Origin: an uncultured Emticicia sp.
Lineage (GTDB): Bacteria; Bacteroidota; Bacteroidia; Cytophagales; Spirosomataceae
NCBI RefSeq assembly: GCF_937903345.1
Contig: NZ_CALCZQ010000031.1
Coordinates: 124,001 to 188,000, forward strand
DNA length: 64,000 nt
Direction of reading: 5' to 3'
Of this stretch, positions 50,814 through 59,758 are shown piece by piece (position 1 is the first letter of the stretch; every line of letters starts with the position of its first letter). The translations under genes were made by a program, and so were the position numbers. The notes below the pieces were generated by a model. That model did no database searches and was not told where the DNA came from. It was given only the letters and a program-made list of their open reading frames with translations.

Positions 50814-52919
50814 ATGGCACAAAAACGCTCAATACGTGATGAAATCCAGTGGCGTGCTAAAGTCACTTTTGGAATAGTTTTTTTGATTGGCTCTCTGGTG
50901 GCTGCTCAGATATTTGTGATTCAGGTTTTTCAGAAGAAAAAGTGGATAGGCAAAGTCGAGAAAGTACAACGCAAACCCATGGAAATCAAAGCTCAACGAG
51001 GAAATATCTTCGCTGCTGATGGGCGTAGTTTGTTGGCTACATCTGTACCACGATATCGAGTGGGTATTGATGTAACTCGTGCAAAACCTGAATATTTTAA
51101 GGCAAAAATCGACTCATTGAGTATGTCATTATCTAATTTCTTTCAAGATCGTTCAATGGAAGAATATAAAGAGTTGATCACCAATGCCCGCAATGAAAAG
51201 AAACTGATTTTCGTTGCATTGGGTAATCGTCTAGTTGATTATCAAGAACGCCAGATGATTATAAAATTTCATTTTTTTAAGGAAGGGCCAATGAGGGGCG
51301 GCGGAAAATTTGAAGCATTAGAACGTCGGGTGATGCCTTTTGATGACATGGCTTTGCGTTCAATTGGTAAACTTGACCGCAATACCCAAACCAAAGGAGA
51401 TTTTGGGATTGAGTTTAGTTTTAATAAGTATTTAGCTGGAAGAAACGGTGTTGGATTTTTTCAGCGTTTAGCTGGTGGAGTTTGGAAACCAGTGAGCGAC
51501 TCGCCCGAGGTTCGCCCTGAAGCTGGTTTAGATATCGTTACTACGATTGACGTAAACTATCAAGATATAGTGGAAAGTGCCTTACACAATCAAGTTATCA
51601 GCACCAACGCTAAATACGGTTCGGCCATCGTGATGGAAATTGCTACGGGCGAAATCAAGGCAATCACTAATCTTTCTCGCCGTGGTGGTTCAGATTCGAC
51701 CAAGAAGTTTTATTTAGAAGACTTCAATTACGCTGTTCGTGGAGGAACTGACCCAGGTTCTACTTTCAAATTGGCAACAATGGTAGCTTTGCTCGAAAAA
51801 GCTAAGATTAATTTAGATGATAATGCGGGTTTTTGCATTGGAAGCATCATGCACAACAAAACCGAAATGACTTGTTCGGAAGAGCATGGCAATCAGACAG
51901 TTAGGCAAGTCTTTGAGCATTCTTGCAATATTGGAATCTATAATTTGGTCAAAACCCATTTTGGTTTTGACAATGCCGATAATTTTGTTTCGTATCTTAC
52001 TCGTTTTAAACTAGACCAACCTGTAGGGTTTCAACTAAAAGGAGAAACAGAGCCGATTATCAAAAATCGTAAAAGTTTGTCTTTCAGCAAAACAACGATT
52101 CCATGGATGTCTATTGGTTACGAAACTCGACTTACGCCACTACAAATGCTTACTTTTTATAATGCTATTGCTAACAATGGTCATTGGATACAGCCGTTGA
52201 TAGTAAAAGAAGTGCGTGAAGCCGACCGCATCATCGAAAAGTTTGAGGCAAACCAAGACCCAACACCCATTTGCTCGGAGCGTACGGCAAAACTCGCCCA
52301 AGAAATGATGAAAGGAGTGGTAGAAAATGGAACGGCTCAGAATATAAATACAGGTTTTTGTAAAGTTGCAGGAAAAACAGGTACCTCTCGAAAGCGTGAA
52401 AATGGCTACGTTAAAAATCAATATTATACGGCTTTTATAGGCTATTTTCCTGCTGATAATCCAAAATATAGTTGTGCAGTTATTATTGATGAGCCGCAAG
52501 GCATAAATCTTTATGCCAGTGATGTAGCCGCTCCCGTTTTCAGAACCATCGCCGATAAGATATTTGCGTATGATGTGGCTTTGCACCCTGCCAAAAATAA
52601 GCCATTAAATATTCAAAAAATAGAAATGCAAAATCAAGCTGGTTATGCTGAAGATTTTCGTACAATTGGCGAAGAATTGGGCTTACAAAACTCTCCAAGC
52701 AGTGCGGGTTGGGTAAAAGCATCAAAAAATGGCAACTCGATTACGTGGGAAAAAGTCTATAATGAGAGGAAAGATTTGCCAAATGTAAGCGGAATGACTT
52801 TGCGAGATGCCATTCACATTCTTGAAAATAAAGGTTTTAGAGTTCGCTATTCGGGACTTGGAAAAGTGGCAGAATTTGCCATTGTGCAGCCAAAAGTTGT
52901 GTCTTTGGTTTTGAAATAA
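50814..52919 (+). CDS. ftsI: Septal peptidoglycan transpeptidase (FtsI-like) with PASTA domain
   Basis: A 701-residue class B penicillin-binding protein: N-terminal membrane anchor (about 15-38), a non-catalytic region and a transpeptidase domain. The motifs are S316-T-F-K319 (DPGSTFKLATM), S370-C-N372 (EHSCNIG) and K521-T-G (AGKTGTSRK). A C-terminal PASTA domain (PNVSGMTLRDAIHILENKGFRVRYSGLG) is present, as in Spo VD-like septal PBPs. It cross-links peptidoglycan at the septum. It follows the ftsL-like gene, but murE does not follow it; a glycosyltransferase gene does. Confidence 0.93.
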   Translation: MAQKRSIRDEIQWRAKVTFGIVFLIGSLVAAQIFVIQVFQKKKWIGKVEKVQRKPMEIKAQRGNIFAADGRSLLATSVPRYRVGIDVTRAKPEYFKAKIDSLSMSLSNFFQDRSMEEYKELITNARNEKKLIFVALGNRLVDYQERQMIIKFHFFKEGPMRGGGKFEALERRVMPFDDMALRSIGKLDRNTQTKGDFGIEFSFNKYLAGRNGVGFFQRLAGGVWKPVSDSPEVRPEAGLDIVTTIDVNYQDIVESALHNQVISTNAKYGSAIVMEIATGEIKAITNLSRRGGSDSTKKFYLEDFNYAVRGGTDPGSTFKLATMVALLEKAKINLDDNAGFCIGSIMHNKTEMTCSEEHGNQTVRQVFEHSCNIGIYNLVKTHFGFDNADNFVSYLTRFKLDQPVGFQLKGETEPIIKNRKSLSFSKTTIPWMSIGYETRLTPLQMLTFYNAIANNGHWIQPLIVKEVREADRIIEKFEANQDPTPICSERTAKLAQEMMKGVVENGTAQNINTGFCKVAGKTGTSRKRENGYVKNQYYTAFIGYFPADNPKYSCAVIIDEPQGINLYASDVAAPVFRTIADKIFAYDVALHPAKNKPLNIQKIEMQNQAGYAEDFRTIGEELGLQNSPSSAGWVKASKNGNSITWEKVYNERKDLPNVSGMTLRDAIHILENKGFRVRYSGLGKVAEFAIVQPKVVSLVLK

Positions 52920-52959
52920 CTTCTAAGACAATTTTTTAAATTGTCATTGTGCCGAATCC

Positions 52960-54252
52960 ATGATAAAAAAAATAACCTTAATTTTAACCTTTTCATGCCT
53001 TTTAATTGGGTTGAGCTATTTCACGCCACGACAATCGTATGTGCAGTTAATCAGCTTATATTCAGCACTTTTTGTAGTATATTTTTTCTTGATAAAAACA
53101 TTCAAAGACGCTTGTGAAGTATTTTTCGTGGGCGTTTTTTTTCGTTTGCTTTTATTATTTGCTGTTCCAGCCTTATCCGATGATTTCTATCGTTTTATAT
53201 GGGATGGCCGATTGTTGTTTAATGGTATAAATCCTTATACAGTTTTACCTGCTGATTTTATATACTCAATTGATTATCAGAATAATGTTGAAAATAATTT
53301 AATTTTTAGCAGACTCAATTCTCCAAATTATTATACAGTTTATCCACCGCTCAATCAGCTCATTTTTACCGTTTCGGCTGCTTTATCTAAAGGAAGCTTA
53401 TTTGGAAATGTGATTGCTTTGAGAATGTTTATTCTTTTTGCGGAAATAAGTTTATTATTGATTTTGATGAAGAATAAATACAGTGACAAATGCAACCTGT
53501 ACTCCTTCAACCCCTTGATAATCATAGAATTAACTGGCAATTTGCACTTTGAAGGTGTTGTGATGTGCTTTTTGGTCTTGGCTTTTTATGAGGGAATAAA
53601 GAATCGAAAATCGCTCTTCTTCAGTAGTTTTTTATTTGCTTGTGCGGTATGCGTAAAGATGTTGCCGCTGATTTTTATTCCTTTGATTATCAAACAGCTT
53701 GGCTGGAAAAAAGGAATGTTTTACGCTGCAATGGTTGGTGTTTTTACAGCACTATTTTTTATGCCATTTCTTGACCAAATGTTTATCGAAAAACTGTTTT
53801 CGAGTGTAAATCTTTATTTTCAAAAATTTGAGTTTAATGCCAGTATTTACTATTTGGTTCGTGCCGTTGGATTTAAAATTTTTGGCTATAATATTATCGG
53901 AATGGCTGGGAAAATCATGGCATTTTTAACTTTTTTGGGAGTACTTTTTATTTCATGGAATAGCAAAAATCTATTTGAAGGAGCCTTGGCAATTCTGACA
54001 CTTTATTTTGCAATGGCTACCACCGTTCATCCGTGGTATGTAACCAATCTTTTAGTGATTGCCATTTTTACTAGTTTTCGTTATCCAATAGTTTGGTCAT
54101 ATACTATTTTTCTAAGTTATGCCACTTATCAAACCAATCTCTACCAAGAAAATCTTTGCTTGGTTACACTTGAATATTTATTGGTTATTGGAATGATGAT
54201 TTATGAGTTTAAACTAATGAGAAACTTGTTTTACCACAAATCTTATCAATAA
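52960..54252 (+). CDS. Membrane glycosyltransferase, GT-C/DUF2029-like
   Basis: A 430-residue polytopic protein with about 10-12 helices. The first periplasmic loop contains LSDDFYRFIWDGRLLFNGINPYTVLPADF, where the double Asp is typical of GT-C transferases that use polyprenyl-phosphate sugars. Mannosyltransferase-like relatives are common in Bacteroidota. The substrate is unknown. It follows ftsI by 40 bases. Its end overlaps the end of the convergent ypdA by 44 bases. Confidence 0.85.
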   Translation: MIKKITLILTFSCLLIGLSYFTPRQSYVQLISLYSALFVVYFFLIKTFKDACEVFFVGVFFRLLLLFAVPALSDDFYRFIWDGRLLFNGINPYTVLPADFIYSIDYQNNVENNLIFSRLNSPNYYTVYPPLNQLIFTVSAALSKGSLFGNVIALRMFILFAEISLLLILMKNKYSDKCNLYSFNPLIIIELTGNLHFEGVVMCFLVLAFYEGIKNRKSLFFSSFLFACAVCVKMLPLIFIPLIIKQLGWKKGMFYAAMVGVFTALFFMPFLDQMFIEKLFSSVNLYFQKFEFNASIYYLVRAVGFKIFGYNIIGMAGKIMAFLTFLGVLFISWNSKNLFEGALAILTLYFAMATTVHPWYVTNLLVIAIFTSFRYPIVWSYTIFLSYATYQTNLYQENLCLVTLEYLLVIGMMIYEFKLMRNLFYHKSYQ

Positions 54253-55198
54253 TTCTTTCGGCATGAATTCTCGAATTCTCAATAAATAAACTATGAGTGT
54301 TCATTCCGCCGCAAATTACGCCTGCGAGATAAATATTTGGCAGATTAGTCTCCATACTATTTTCGTTATACTGTGGTTTCATAATTTCATCTGCCGAAAG
54401 TTCAATGCCAATTTTCTTCAAAAAATCAAGATTGGGTTGGTAGCCAGTCATCGAAATTACATAGTCGTTTTCTATTTTTACTAAACCTTCTGGCGTTTTT
54501 ACGATAACCGAATCTTCGGCAATTTCTTTTACTTCCGAATTGAAAAATACTTTTATCGAACCTTCCTTAATTCTGTTTTCTATGTCTGGCTTTGCCCAAT
54601 ATTTTACTCTTTCGCCTACACCTTCACCTCTAATAACCATCGTTACGTCGGCACCTTTCCGCCAAGTTTCGAGAGCGGCATCAACCGCCGAATTATTCGC
54701 ACCAACCACCAAAACCTTCTGAAAAGCATAAAAATGCGGTTCAGTATAATAATGTGTAACCTTTGACAAATCTTCACCTTTTACCCCCAGTTTATTTGGG
54801 ATGTCATAAAAACCCGACGCAATTACCACGTTTTTGGTTTCATAGGTTTGTTTTTTTGTAATGATTTCATAAGTTTCTTTTTGTAATGATCTCACCTCCA
54901 AAACTGCTTCAAAAAGCCGGATGTTTAACTTTTTATGAATCGTAACTCGGCGATAATATTCAAGGGCTTCGCTACGAGTCGGCTTGGCATTATTAGATAC
55001 AAAAGGCACATCGCCAATTTCCAATCGCTCCGATGTACTGAAAAAAGTCATATTTGCGGGATAATTGTAAAGTGAATTGACCAAACATCCTTTTTCTAAA
55101 ATCAAATAGCTTAAACCAGCTTTTTGAGCTTCAAGTCCGCAAGCAAGGCCAATCGGCCCGCCACCAATTATAATTATGTCGTATTTTTCAGTATTCAT
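54209..55198 (-). CDS. ypdA: YpdA-like bacillithiol disulfide reductase
   Basis: A 329-residue FAD/NAD(P) oxidoreductase. The FAD-binding motif is IIIGGGPIGLACGLEAQKAGLSYLILEKG, followed by SLYNYPANMTFFSTSERLEIGDVPF, characteristic of YpdA; the NADPH site is VLVVGANNSAVDAALETWRKGADV. Unlike thioredoxin reductase it has no CxxC active site. It reduces bacillithiol disulfide with NADPH, which suggests that the organism makes bacillithiol. The C-terminal 14 codons overlap the convergent glycosyltransferase gene. Confidence 0.9.
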   Translation of the reverse strand: MNTEKYDIIIIGGGPIGLACGLEAQKAGLSYLILEKGCLVNSLYNYPANMTFFSTSERLEIGDVPFVSNNAKPTRSEALEYYRRVTIHKKLNIRLFEAVLEVRSLQKETYEIITKKQTYETKNVVIASGFYDIPNKLGVKGEDLSKVTHYYTEPHFYAFQKVLVVGANNSAVDAALETWRKGADVTMVIRGEGVGERVKYWAKPDIENRIKEGSIKVFFNSEVKEIAEDSVIVKTPEGLVKIENDYVISMTGYQPNLDFLKKIGIELSADEIMKPQYNENSMETNLPNIYLAGVICGGMNTHSLFIENSRIHAERIIDKICGKTSFSLV

Positions 55199-55299
55199 CA
55201 GTCAAAAATAATATCCATTGTCTCGAGTCTCACGTCTTTTTCTTTATTATGAAACAACAAAGTTTTAACTAAAATTCGTTCTTTTTGCTAAAACTATGC

Positions 55300-55307
55300 T
55301 AAATTTG
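55300..55307 (+). promoter_or_regulatory. -7 box of the DUF6624-like gene
   Basis: TAAATTTG fits TAnnTTTG and lies 62 bases before the ATG at 55369. No TTTG at 17-23 bases upstream. Confidence 0.4.
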
Positions 55308-55368
55308 AAGGTAGTTTCGTTATTAAAGATTTGGAGAAACAATATTATTGAATCAATTACATATTTCT

Positions 55369-56412
55369 ATGAGGTTATTTTTTGTCTTGTTGTTCAGTTT
55401 GGGAGTTCGGCTTGCTGTGGCACAAGATGTAAATTTTATAAAAATCTATCATCCATTTATTAATAAGGCAGAGTTGCTAGTTGTTGATAATAATTATAAC
55501 GAAGCTCTCGAAACTTATCAAAAAGCATTTGCGGCAGTGCCTCGTGGTTTTATGAAAGACTATTTTAATGCTGCGGTATGTGCTACTTATTTGAGCGATG
55601 CTACCAACACCTATAAATATTTGCTAGAAGTGGCTGGAAAAGGCATTAGTCTTGATTTTATAAAAGATGAAACGGCTTTTATGGGTATTCAGCGAGACTC
55701 AAATTGGCGTAATTTTGAGAAAGAATATTTGGCAAAAAAGCGTGGATTTGACCTAAATATAAATAAAGGGTTGCAAGGTAAATTGGAAAAAGTTGTTGAG
55801 CGTGACCAATGGTTTAGGATGCGAGGAGCAGAGGCTTTCGCAGATACAATTGTGAAAATTGACCGCCAAAATGCTTCTGAACTTGACTCTATTTTTGATA
55901 AATATGGCTTTCCAGGTGAAGACCAAATAGGGTGCGGAGAAGGTGGAATGCCTATTATTCAGTATCCGTTCTACTCAGTTATTCGTCGTCAAACCCCAAA
56001 AAATCAGACAATTAATTTTTCAAACTACTTAATAGCAGCCATTCGGAATGGGCGTATCACTCCGCATTCGGCTACGCATATCATGGCTACTATCAATGGC
56101 AACGATATTTTTTTTGTTAGACATGTGTTTAAGATTTTAACTGACGAATCGATAGCAATGCAAGGAAAATCTTTTGCAGCTAATATAAATAAGTGGGTTT
56201 TTAGACAAATAGACGCTACCAATGAACAAAGAATCAACGAAATGCGTTTGCAGAATGGGATGGAAACATTGGCAGAGTATCGTAAAAAAATCATTTTTGC
56301 CTTAAGCGACAATCGTTTTTTGTTTCCATATCGTTCATATGTAGGTATGTGGTCGGTCGATGACCCAAATATAGCTTCCGATTATTTAGAGGGAACGGTG
56401 GTTTTGGAGTAA
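55369..56412 (+). CDS. Exported protein with a TPR-like N-terminus, DUF6624-like
   Basis: A 347-residue exported protein with signal peptide (residues 1-19, ending AVAQ). Residues about 30-95 have TPR-like helices (ELLVVDNNYNEALETYQKAFAAVP...). A later region (LEKVVERDQWFRMRG... DSIFDKYGFPGEDQIGCGEG) resembles DUF6624, a Bacteroidota family of unknown role. No catalytic residues can be assigned. ATG 55369 is chosen because a TTG 21 bases earlier would precede the signal peptide. The gene is probably monocistronic. Confidence 0.7.
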   Translation: MRLFFVLLFSLGVRLAVAQDVNFIKIYHPFINKAELLVVDNNYNEALETYQKAFAAVPRGFMKDYFNAAVCATYLSDATNTYKYLLEVAGKGISLDFIKDETAFMGIQRDSNWRNFEKEYLAKKRGFDLNINKGLQGKLEKVVERDQWFRMRGAEAFADTIVKIDRQNASELDSIFDKYGFPGEDQIGCGEGGMPIIQYPFYSVIRRQTPKNQTINFSNYLIAAIRNGRITPHSATHIMATINGNDIFFVRHVFKILTDESIAMQGKSFAANINKWVFRQIDATNEQRINEMRLQNGMETLAEYRKKIIFALSDNRFLFPYRSYVGMWSVDDPNIASDYLEGTVVLE

Positions 56413-56505
56413 AGTTTAGTAAAGAGTTAATAAAAAAAAATATTATTTCACAATTAAAAACTGATTTAGGCTAAAACCAAAAATCAAACAAATCAACGTC
56501 AACTA

Positions 56506-57840
56506 ATGGCAATTTTAACAATGATTGGTCAGCTTTTGCTGGCATTGACTATTTTGGTCGGATTACACGAATTTGGACACTTTATTTTTGCTCGTATTTT
56601 CGGTATTAGGGTTAATAAATTTTATATTTTCTTCGATTTCCTATTTCCATTGCCAAATGTTTTAAATTTTGCTTTGTGGAAAAAGAAAAGTGGTGATACT
56701 GAATACGGTTTAGGCTGGTTTCCGTTAGGTGGCTATGTGGACATTGCCGGAATGATTGACGAAACCAAAGATGCTTCACAGCTTTCATCAACGCCCGAAC
56801 CACACGAATTTCGCTCAAAACCAGCTTGGCAACGCCTTTTTGTGATGCTCGGTGGAATTATTGTAAACATAATTCTCGGAATTTTTATTTTCTGGGGCGT
56901 GAAATTCTATTGGGGAGAAGAATATTATTCAAAAGCAGAAGTAAACAAATTGGGTTATTATGCACACCCATTGGCAAAAGAAATTGGTATAAAAACAGGC
57001 GATAAAATCATCAAAGTAAATGGCGAAGACTACGAATCTGCGGGCGAAGTTCGTGCGGCTTTGATGCAAGAAAATACTAATTTTACAATTGAGCGTAACG
57101 GCCAACAAAAAGAAATTCCCGTACCAAACGATTTGATTGATAAAGTAGCGAGCAAAGTTCCTTTTATGGAGCCAATCTATCCATTTAAAGTCGGTGAAAT
57201 TGCCAAAGGAATGCCTGCCGAGAAAGCAGGTTTGAAAGCAGGTGATAAAATCGTTAAAATTGATAGTATGCCAATTGTTTGTTTTCAAGACTTTCAAGTA
57301 GCTATTAAAAAACAAGCAGGGAAGAAAGTTGAGCTTGCTGTTGAGCGAGGAAACCAAATTATCAAAGTAAGTCCAACCGTAACAGAAGAAGGAACTATCG
57401 GTTTTACGTCCGACATGACTCTTGCTTCGAGCAAACGCTCACTTTCTTTTGGCGAATCATTCATCACAGGAGCGAAAGATGCATTATCGGTAATTCCAAA
57501 TCAAATTCAAGGATTTGGTCGTATTTTCAAAGGCCATATTTCTGCAGGGAATGCCGTAAGTGGTCCTGTTGGATTGGCTCAAATGTACGGTAAATCATGG
57601 GATTGGGAAAGATTTTGGGGCTTAACAGGCTTATTGTCAATGGGTTTAGCATTTATGAATGCATTGCCAATTCCAGCTCTTGATGGGGGTCATGTTTTGG
57701 TATTATTATACGAAATGATTACACGCCGCAAGCCATCAGAAAAATTTATGGAACGTACACAACAAGTAGGAACATTTATCTTATTGACATTGATGGTGCT
57801 CGTGTTATTTAATGATACTTTTAAGGCTTTGTTTAAATAA
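56506..57840 (+). CDS. rseP: Intramembrane site-2 metalloprotease RseP
   Basis: A 444-residue membrane protease. The zinc motif HExxH is in VGLHEFGHFIFARIF (first helix) and the third ligand Asp in ALPIPALDGGHVLVLLYE near the C-terminus. Two PDZ domains lie between (about 130-290; GYYAHPLAKEIGIKTGDKIIKV and EIAKGMPAEKAGLKAGDKIVKI). It cleaves membrane-spanning anti-sigma factors or signal peptides. The membrane-anchored anti-sigma candidate of this window (43470-43769) is a possible type of substrate, but that is speculation. Confidence 0.94.
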   Translation: MAILTMIGQLLLALTILVGLHEFGHFIFARIFGIRVNKFYIFFDFLFPLPNVLNFALWKKKSGDTEYGLGWFPLGGYVDIAGMIDETKDASQLSSTPEPHEFRSKPAWQRLFVMLGGIIVNIILGIFIFWGVKFYWGEEYYSKAEVNKLGYYAHPLAKEIGIKTGDKIIKVNGEDYESAGEVRAALMQENTNFTIERNGQQKEIPVPNDLIDKVASKVPFMEPIYPFKVGEIAKGMPAEKAGLKAGDKIVKIDSMPIVCFQDFQVAIKKQAGKKVELAVERGNQIIKVSPTVTEEGTIGFTSDMTLASSKRSLSFGESFITGAKDALSVIPNQIQGFGRIFKGHISAGNAVSGPVGLAQMYGKSWDWERFWGLTGLLSMGLAFMNALPIPALDGGHVLVLLYEMITRRKPSEKFMERTQQVGTFILLTLMVLVLFNDTFKALFK

Positions 57841-57842
57841 TA

Positions 57843-57975
57843 CAGCCCTTAAACCCCTTGAGGGGGATTTTTATGCCATAAAATGATAAAAGTAATTGTA
57901 ATATTTTTTTCTTTAATAATTATGTTTCCCAAAGGGGAAGTCGTAAAAACTCCTTCTCTGGGGGTCATGGGGCTG
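57843..57975. repeat. Inverted repeat element spanning the start of the DUF6702 gene
   Basis: CAGCCC (57843-57848) and ACCCC (57853-57857) pair with GGGGT (57961-57965) and GGGCTG (57970-57975), and further matches (GAG, GGA) continue inward. The arms flank a 100-base interior. The right arm and interior include the ATG and first 31 codons of the DUF6702 gene, so the element contributes coding sequence. The C/G-run composition resembles intergenic palindromes I know from Bacteroidota. Confidence 0.5.
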
Positions 57976-58413
57976 CACGCTTTCCATACTTCCTTAACTG
58001 AGATTCAATATAATGCCAAAGAAAAGTCTTTGGAGATTAGTATCCGAATGTTTACTGATGATTTGGAAACTGCTCTTACGAAAGCGAATAACGGTCAGAA
58101 AATAATGATAGGGGGGAAGAATGATAATAGTGATGTGGTTTTGAATAAGTATATTCAACAACATTTCGCTGTCATTTCGGCACAAAAACAAAAAAAGATA
58201 TTGACAGTTTTGGGCAAAGAATTAGAAGGAGATGCCACTTGGGTCTATGTCGAAATTCCTAATAGTCAAGACTTTAAAGGACATGTTCTTTACAATAACT
58301 TGATGCAAGAAATGTTTGATGACCAAACTAATCTGGTAAATTTTATGTATTTGGGTAATAAAAAAACATACCTTTTCAATGCCAAAACTCGTGCAATTGA
58401 AATAGATTTATAA
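57883..58413 (+). CDS. DUF6702 family exported protein
   Basis: A 176-residue protein. After a hydrophobic leader (residues 1-15, MIKVIVIFFSLIIMF) come about 16 unusual residues (PKGEVVKTPSLGVMGL). The conserved DUF6702 sequence follows: HAFHTSLTEIQYNAKEKSLEISIRMFTDDLETAL and FVNFMYLGNKKTYLF near the end. The family is a small periplasmic or outer-membrane beta-rich protein of unknown function, often near RseP or peptidases. The odd segment is encoded by the right arm of an inverted repeat element. Confidence 0.8.
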   Translation: MIKVIVIFFSLIIMFPKGEVVKTPSLGVMGLHAFHTSLTEIQYNAKEKSLEISIRMFTDDLETALTKANNGQKIMIGGKNDNSDVVLNKYIQQHFAVISAQKQKKILTVLGKELEGDATWVYVEIPNSQDFKGHVLYNNLMQEMFDDQTNLVNFMYLGNKKTYLFNAKTRAIEIDL

Positions 58414-58464
58414 GTTTTTTAACCGCATTTAATGATAAAAACCTGCATTTTGAAAATTTTCTTT

Positions 58465-58502
58465 AAACAGTATGCCTGCATACTGTTTTTTTTATACTTT
58501 TG
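58465..58502 (+). promoter_or_regulatory. MarR-type operator and -7 box
   Basis: AAACAGTATGC (58465-58475), CT and GCATACTGTTT (58478-58488) form a 24-base perfect palindrome. It lies directly upstream of TACTTTTG (58495-58502), a consensus -7 box, and so covers the -33 region of the marR gene. Placement fits a repressor operator for autoregulation. It could also act as a terminator, since a T-run follows. Confidence 0.65.
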
Positions 58503-58529
58503 CGTAGAGTCGAAAAGTATAATATACCA

Positions 58530-59000
58530 ATGAAAAAGGAAAAAACGATAGATTTTTATATAAAATGGGCATGGCATTCTATTTCAAGAATGTATAATGC
58601 TTATGCCAATCCGAATGACATGACGATGGCTATAGGCTACGTTTTGCTTAATATTGACTCAGAAAAAGGTACTCCTGCAACGAAAATCGGTCCTTCGATT
58701 GGAATGGAGCCTCGAAGCCTAACTAGAATGCTAAAAACGCTTGAGGAAAAAGGCTGGATTTATCGTGAAATTGACCCTGAAGATAAGCGTTTTGTGAGGG
58801 TTTTCTTAACAGAAGAGGGTCGAAAGAAAAGAAGTTTTTCTCGTGAAGGTGTAATCATTTTTAATAAAATGATTCAAGAGCAAATTCCAGCAGAAAAATT
58901 GTCGGTATTTTTCGAAGTAATCAAAGAAATTAATCGCTTGGTTGATGAGCAAAACAGTAAAGCTAAAGAAACTCTCGTTTTAGAAAACGAAATAATTTAA
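58530..59000 (+). CDS. MarR-family transcriptional regulator
   Basis: A 156-residue winged-helix regulator. The DNA-binding part is TKIGPSIGMEPRSLTRMLKTLEEKGWIYREIDPEDKRFVRVFLTEEGRKK, with the helix-turn-helix and wing; helices at both ends form the dimer. MarR proteins bind palindromes of about 16-24 bases as dimers, and a 24-base palindrome lies just upstream. The ligand is unknown. ATG 58530 is preferred to a TTG 30 bases upstream, which overlaps the -7 box. Confidence 0.9.
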   Translation: MKKEKTIDFYIKWAWHSISRMYNAYANPNDMTMAIGYVLLNIDSEKGTPATKIGPSIGMEPRSLTRMLKTLEEKGWIYREIDPEDKRFVRVFLTEEGRKKRSFSREGVIIFNKMIQEQIPAEKLSVFFEVIKEINRLVDEQNSKAKETLVLENEII

Positions 59001-59032
59001 TCAAATTGCTGAGACTAAAAATCTATTTCTTA

Positions 59033-59040
59033 TAGTTTTG
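59033..59040 (+). promoter_or_regulatory. -7 box of the exported 153-residue protein
   Basis: TAGTTTTG, the same box as at the act operon, lies 22 bases before the ATG at 59062. TTG at 59006-59008 is 24 bases upstream, slightly long. Confidence 0.45.
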
Positions 59041-59061
59041 TATCGAAAACGTTAACCTGAT

Positions 59062-59523
59062 ATGCATAAAAAACTACTTTTGATTATAGTCTTCTTATCA
59101 ATCGCTCAACTTTCACGGGCACAAGCATTTACATATTACCCTTTCAATTCGATATTTTCGATTGCCACAAATCCAAATAGAGTTGTTTGGGCTGATTTCA
59201 GATTCCAGATGAATTCTTACTTTTCATCACTAAGCACCGAGGTGTCGCCGATGTTTAATTTGAATAAATCAGGAGCAGCTAAGTTTTATTTGGGTGCAGG
59301 CGTAAAGGCCAATTTTTTAAATTCTTTGAATCCAGATGTATCCAAGCAATCAGCTTTAGAAGGATATTGTTTTAATGCTGGTGTCAGAGCCTCTCCAATC
59401 GAAAAGTTGCCAAGATTTCAGATAGTTTTTGAACTTTCTCCTTATGCCAATAAAAACTTTGATTTAGGGGTTTTTAGAGCTAATTTGGGTTTAGGATATG
59501 TTTTTGGAAAGAAAAAACAATAA
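59062..59523 (+). CDS. Exported hypothetical protein, beta-barrel-like
   Basis: A 153-residue protein with signal peptide (residues 1-20, ending SRAQ). The mature part alternates aromatic/hydrophobic and polar residues (FYLGAGVKANFLNSL, FQIVFELSPYANKNF, RANLGLGYVFG), consistent with a small outer-membrane barrel. It ends in a Lys-rich tail. I do not recognise the family. It may be co-regulated with the MarR gene, 61 bases upstream. Confidence 0.65.
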   Translation: MHKKLLLIIVFLSIAQLSRAQAFTYYPFNSIFSIATNPNRVVWADFRFQMNSYFSSLSTEVSPMFNLNKSGAAKFYLGAGVKANFLNSLNPDVSKQSALEGYCFNAGVRASPIEKLPRFQIVFELSPYANKNFDLGVFRANLGLGYVFGKKKQ

Positions 59524-59699
59524 ACTTTATTTTGCTAACATTTTAGTTTATGGAAGTTTCTCTCATCCAAAATGAATAAAAAGTAGCGGGTTTGATACTG
59601 ACAGATGTTTAATGAAGCCTTGTGCCATTCAAATTGCTGATTTTAGGTTGAACAATTCTACGGATTTATTAAAATTTGCCTAACATCATTGAGGTATAT

Positions 59700-59739
59700 A
59701 AAAAAAGGGTTTTGAAAATTTTTTCAAAACCCTTTTTTT
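59700..59739. terminator. Bidirectional terminator before ctpA
   Basis: A long A/T-rich stem with GGG/CCC core: the arms 59700-59718 and 59721-59739 are perfect inverted copies of 19 bases, so a slightly larger loop forms in practice. T-runs flank it on both strands. It separates the plus-strand exported gene from minus-strand ctpA. The 176 bases before it (59524-59699) hold nothing recognisable. Confidence 0.8.
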
Positions 59740-59758
59740 GTGATTTTTTCTTTTAACC

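Noticed and set aside
57994..58191. Minus-strand frame within the DUF6702 gene
   Set aside because: Shadow of the sense gene; composition does not match a real protein.
58465..58488. Palindrome considered only as a terminator of the DUF6702 gene
   Set aside because: The centre is only two bases and it directly abuts the -7 box of marR, so an operator is the better reading; a dual role remains possible.
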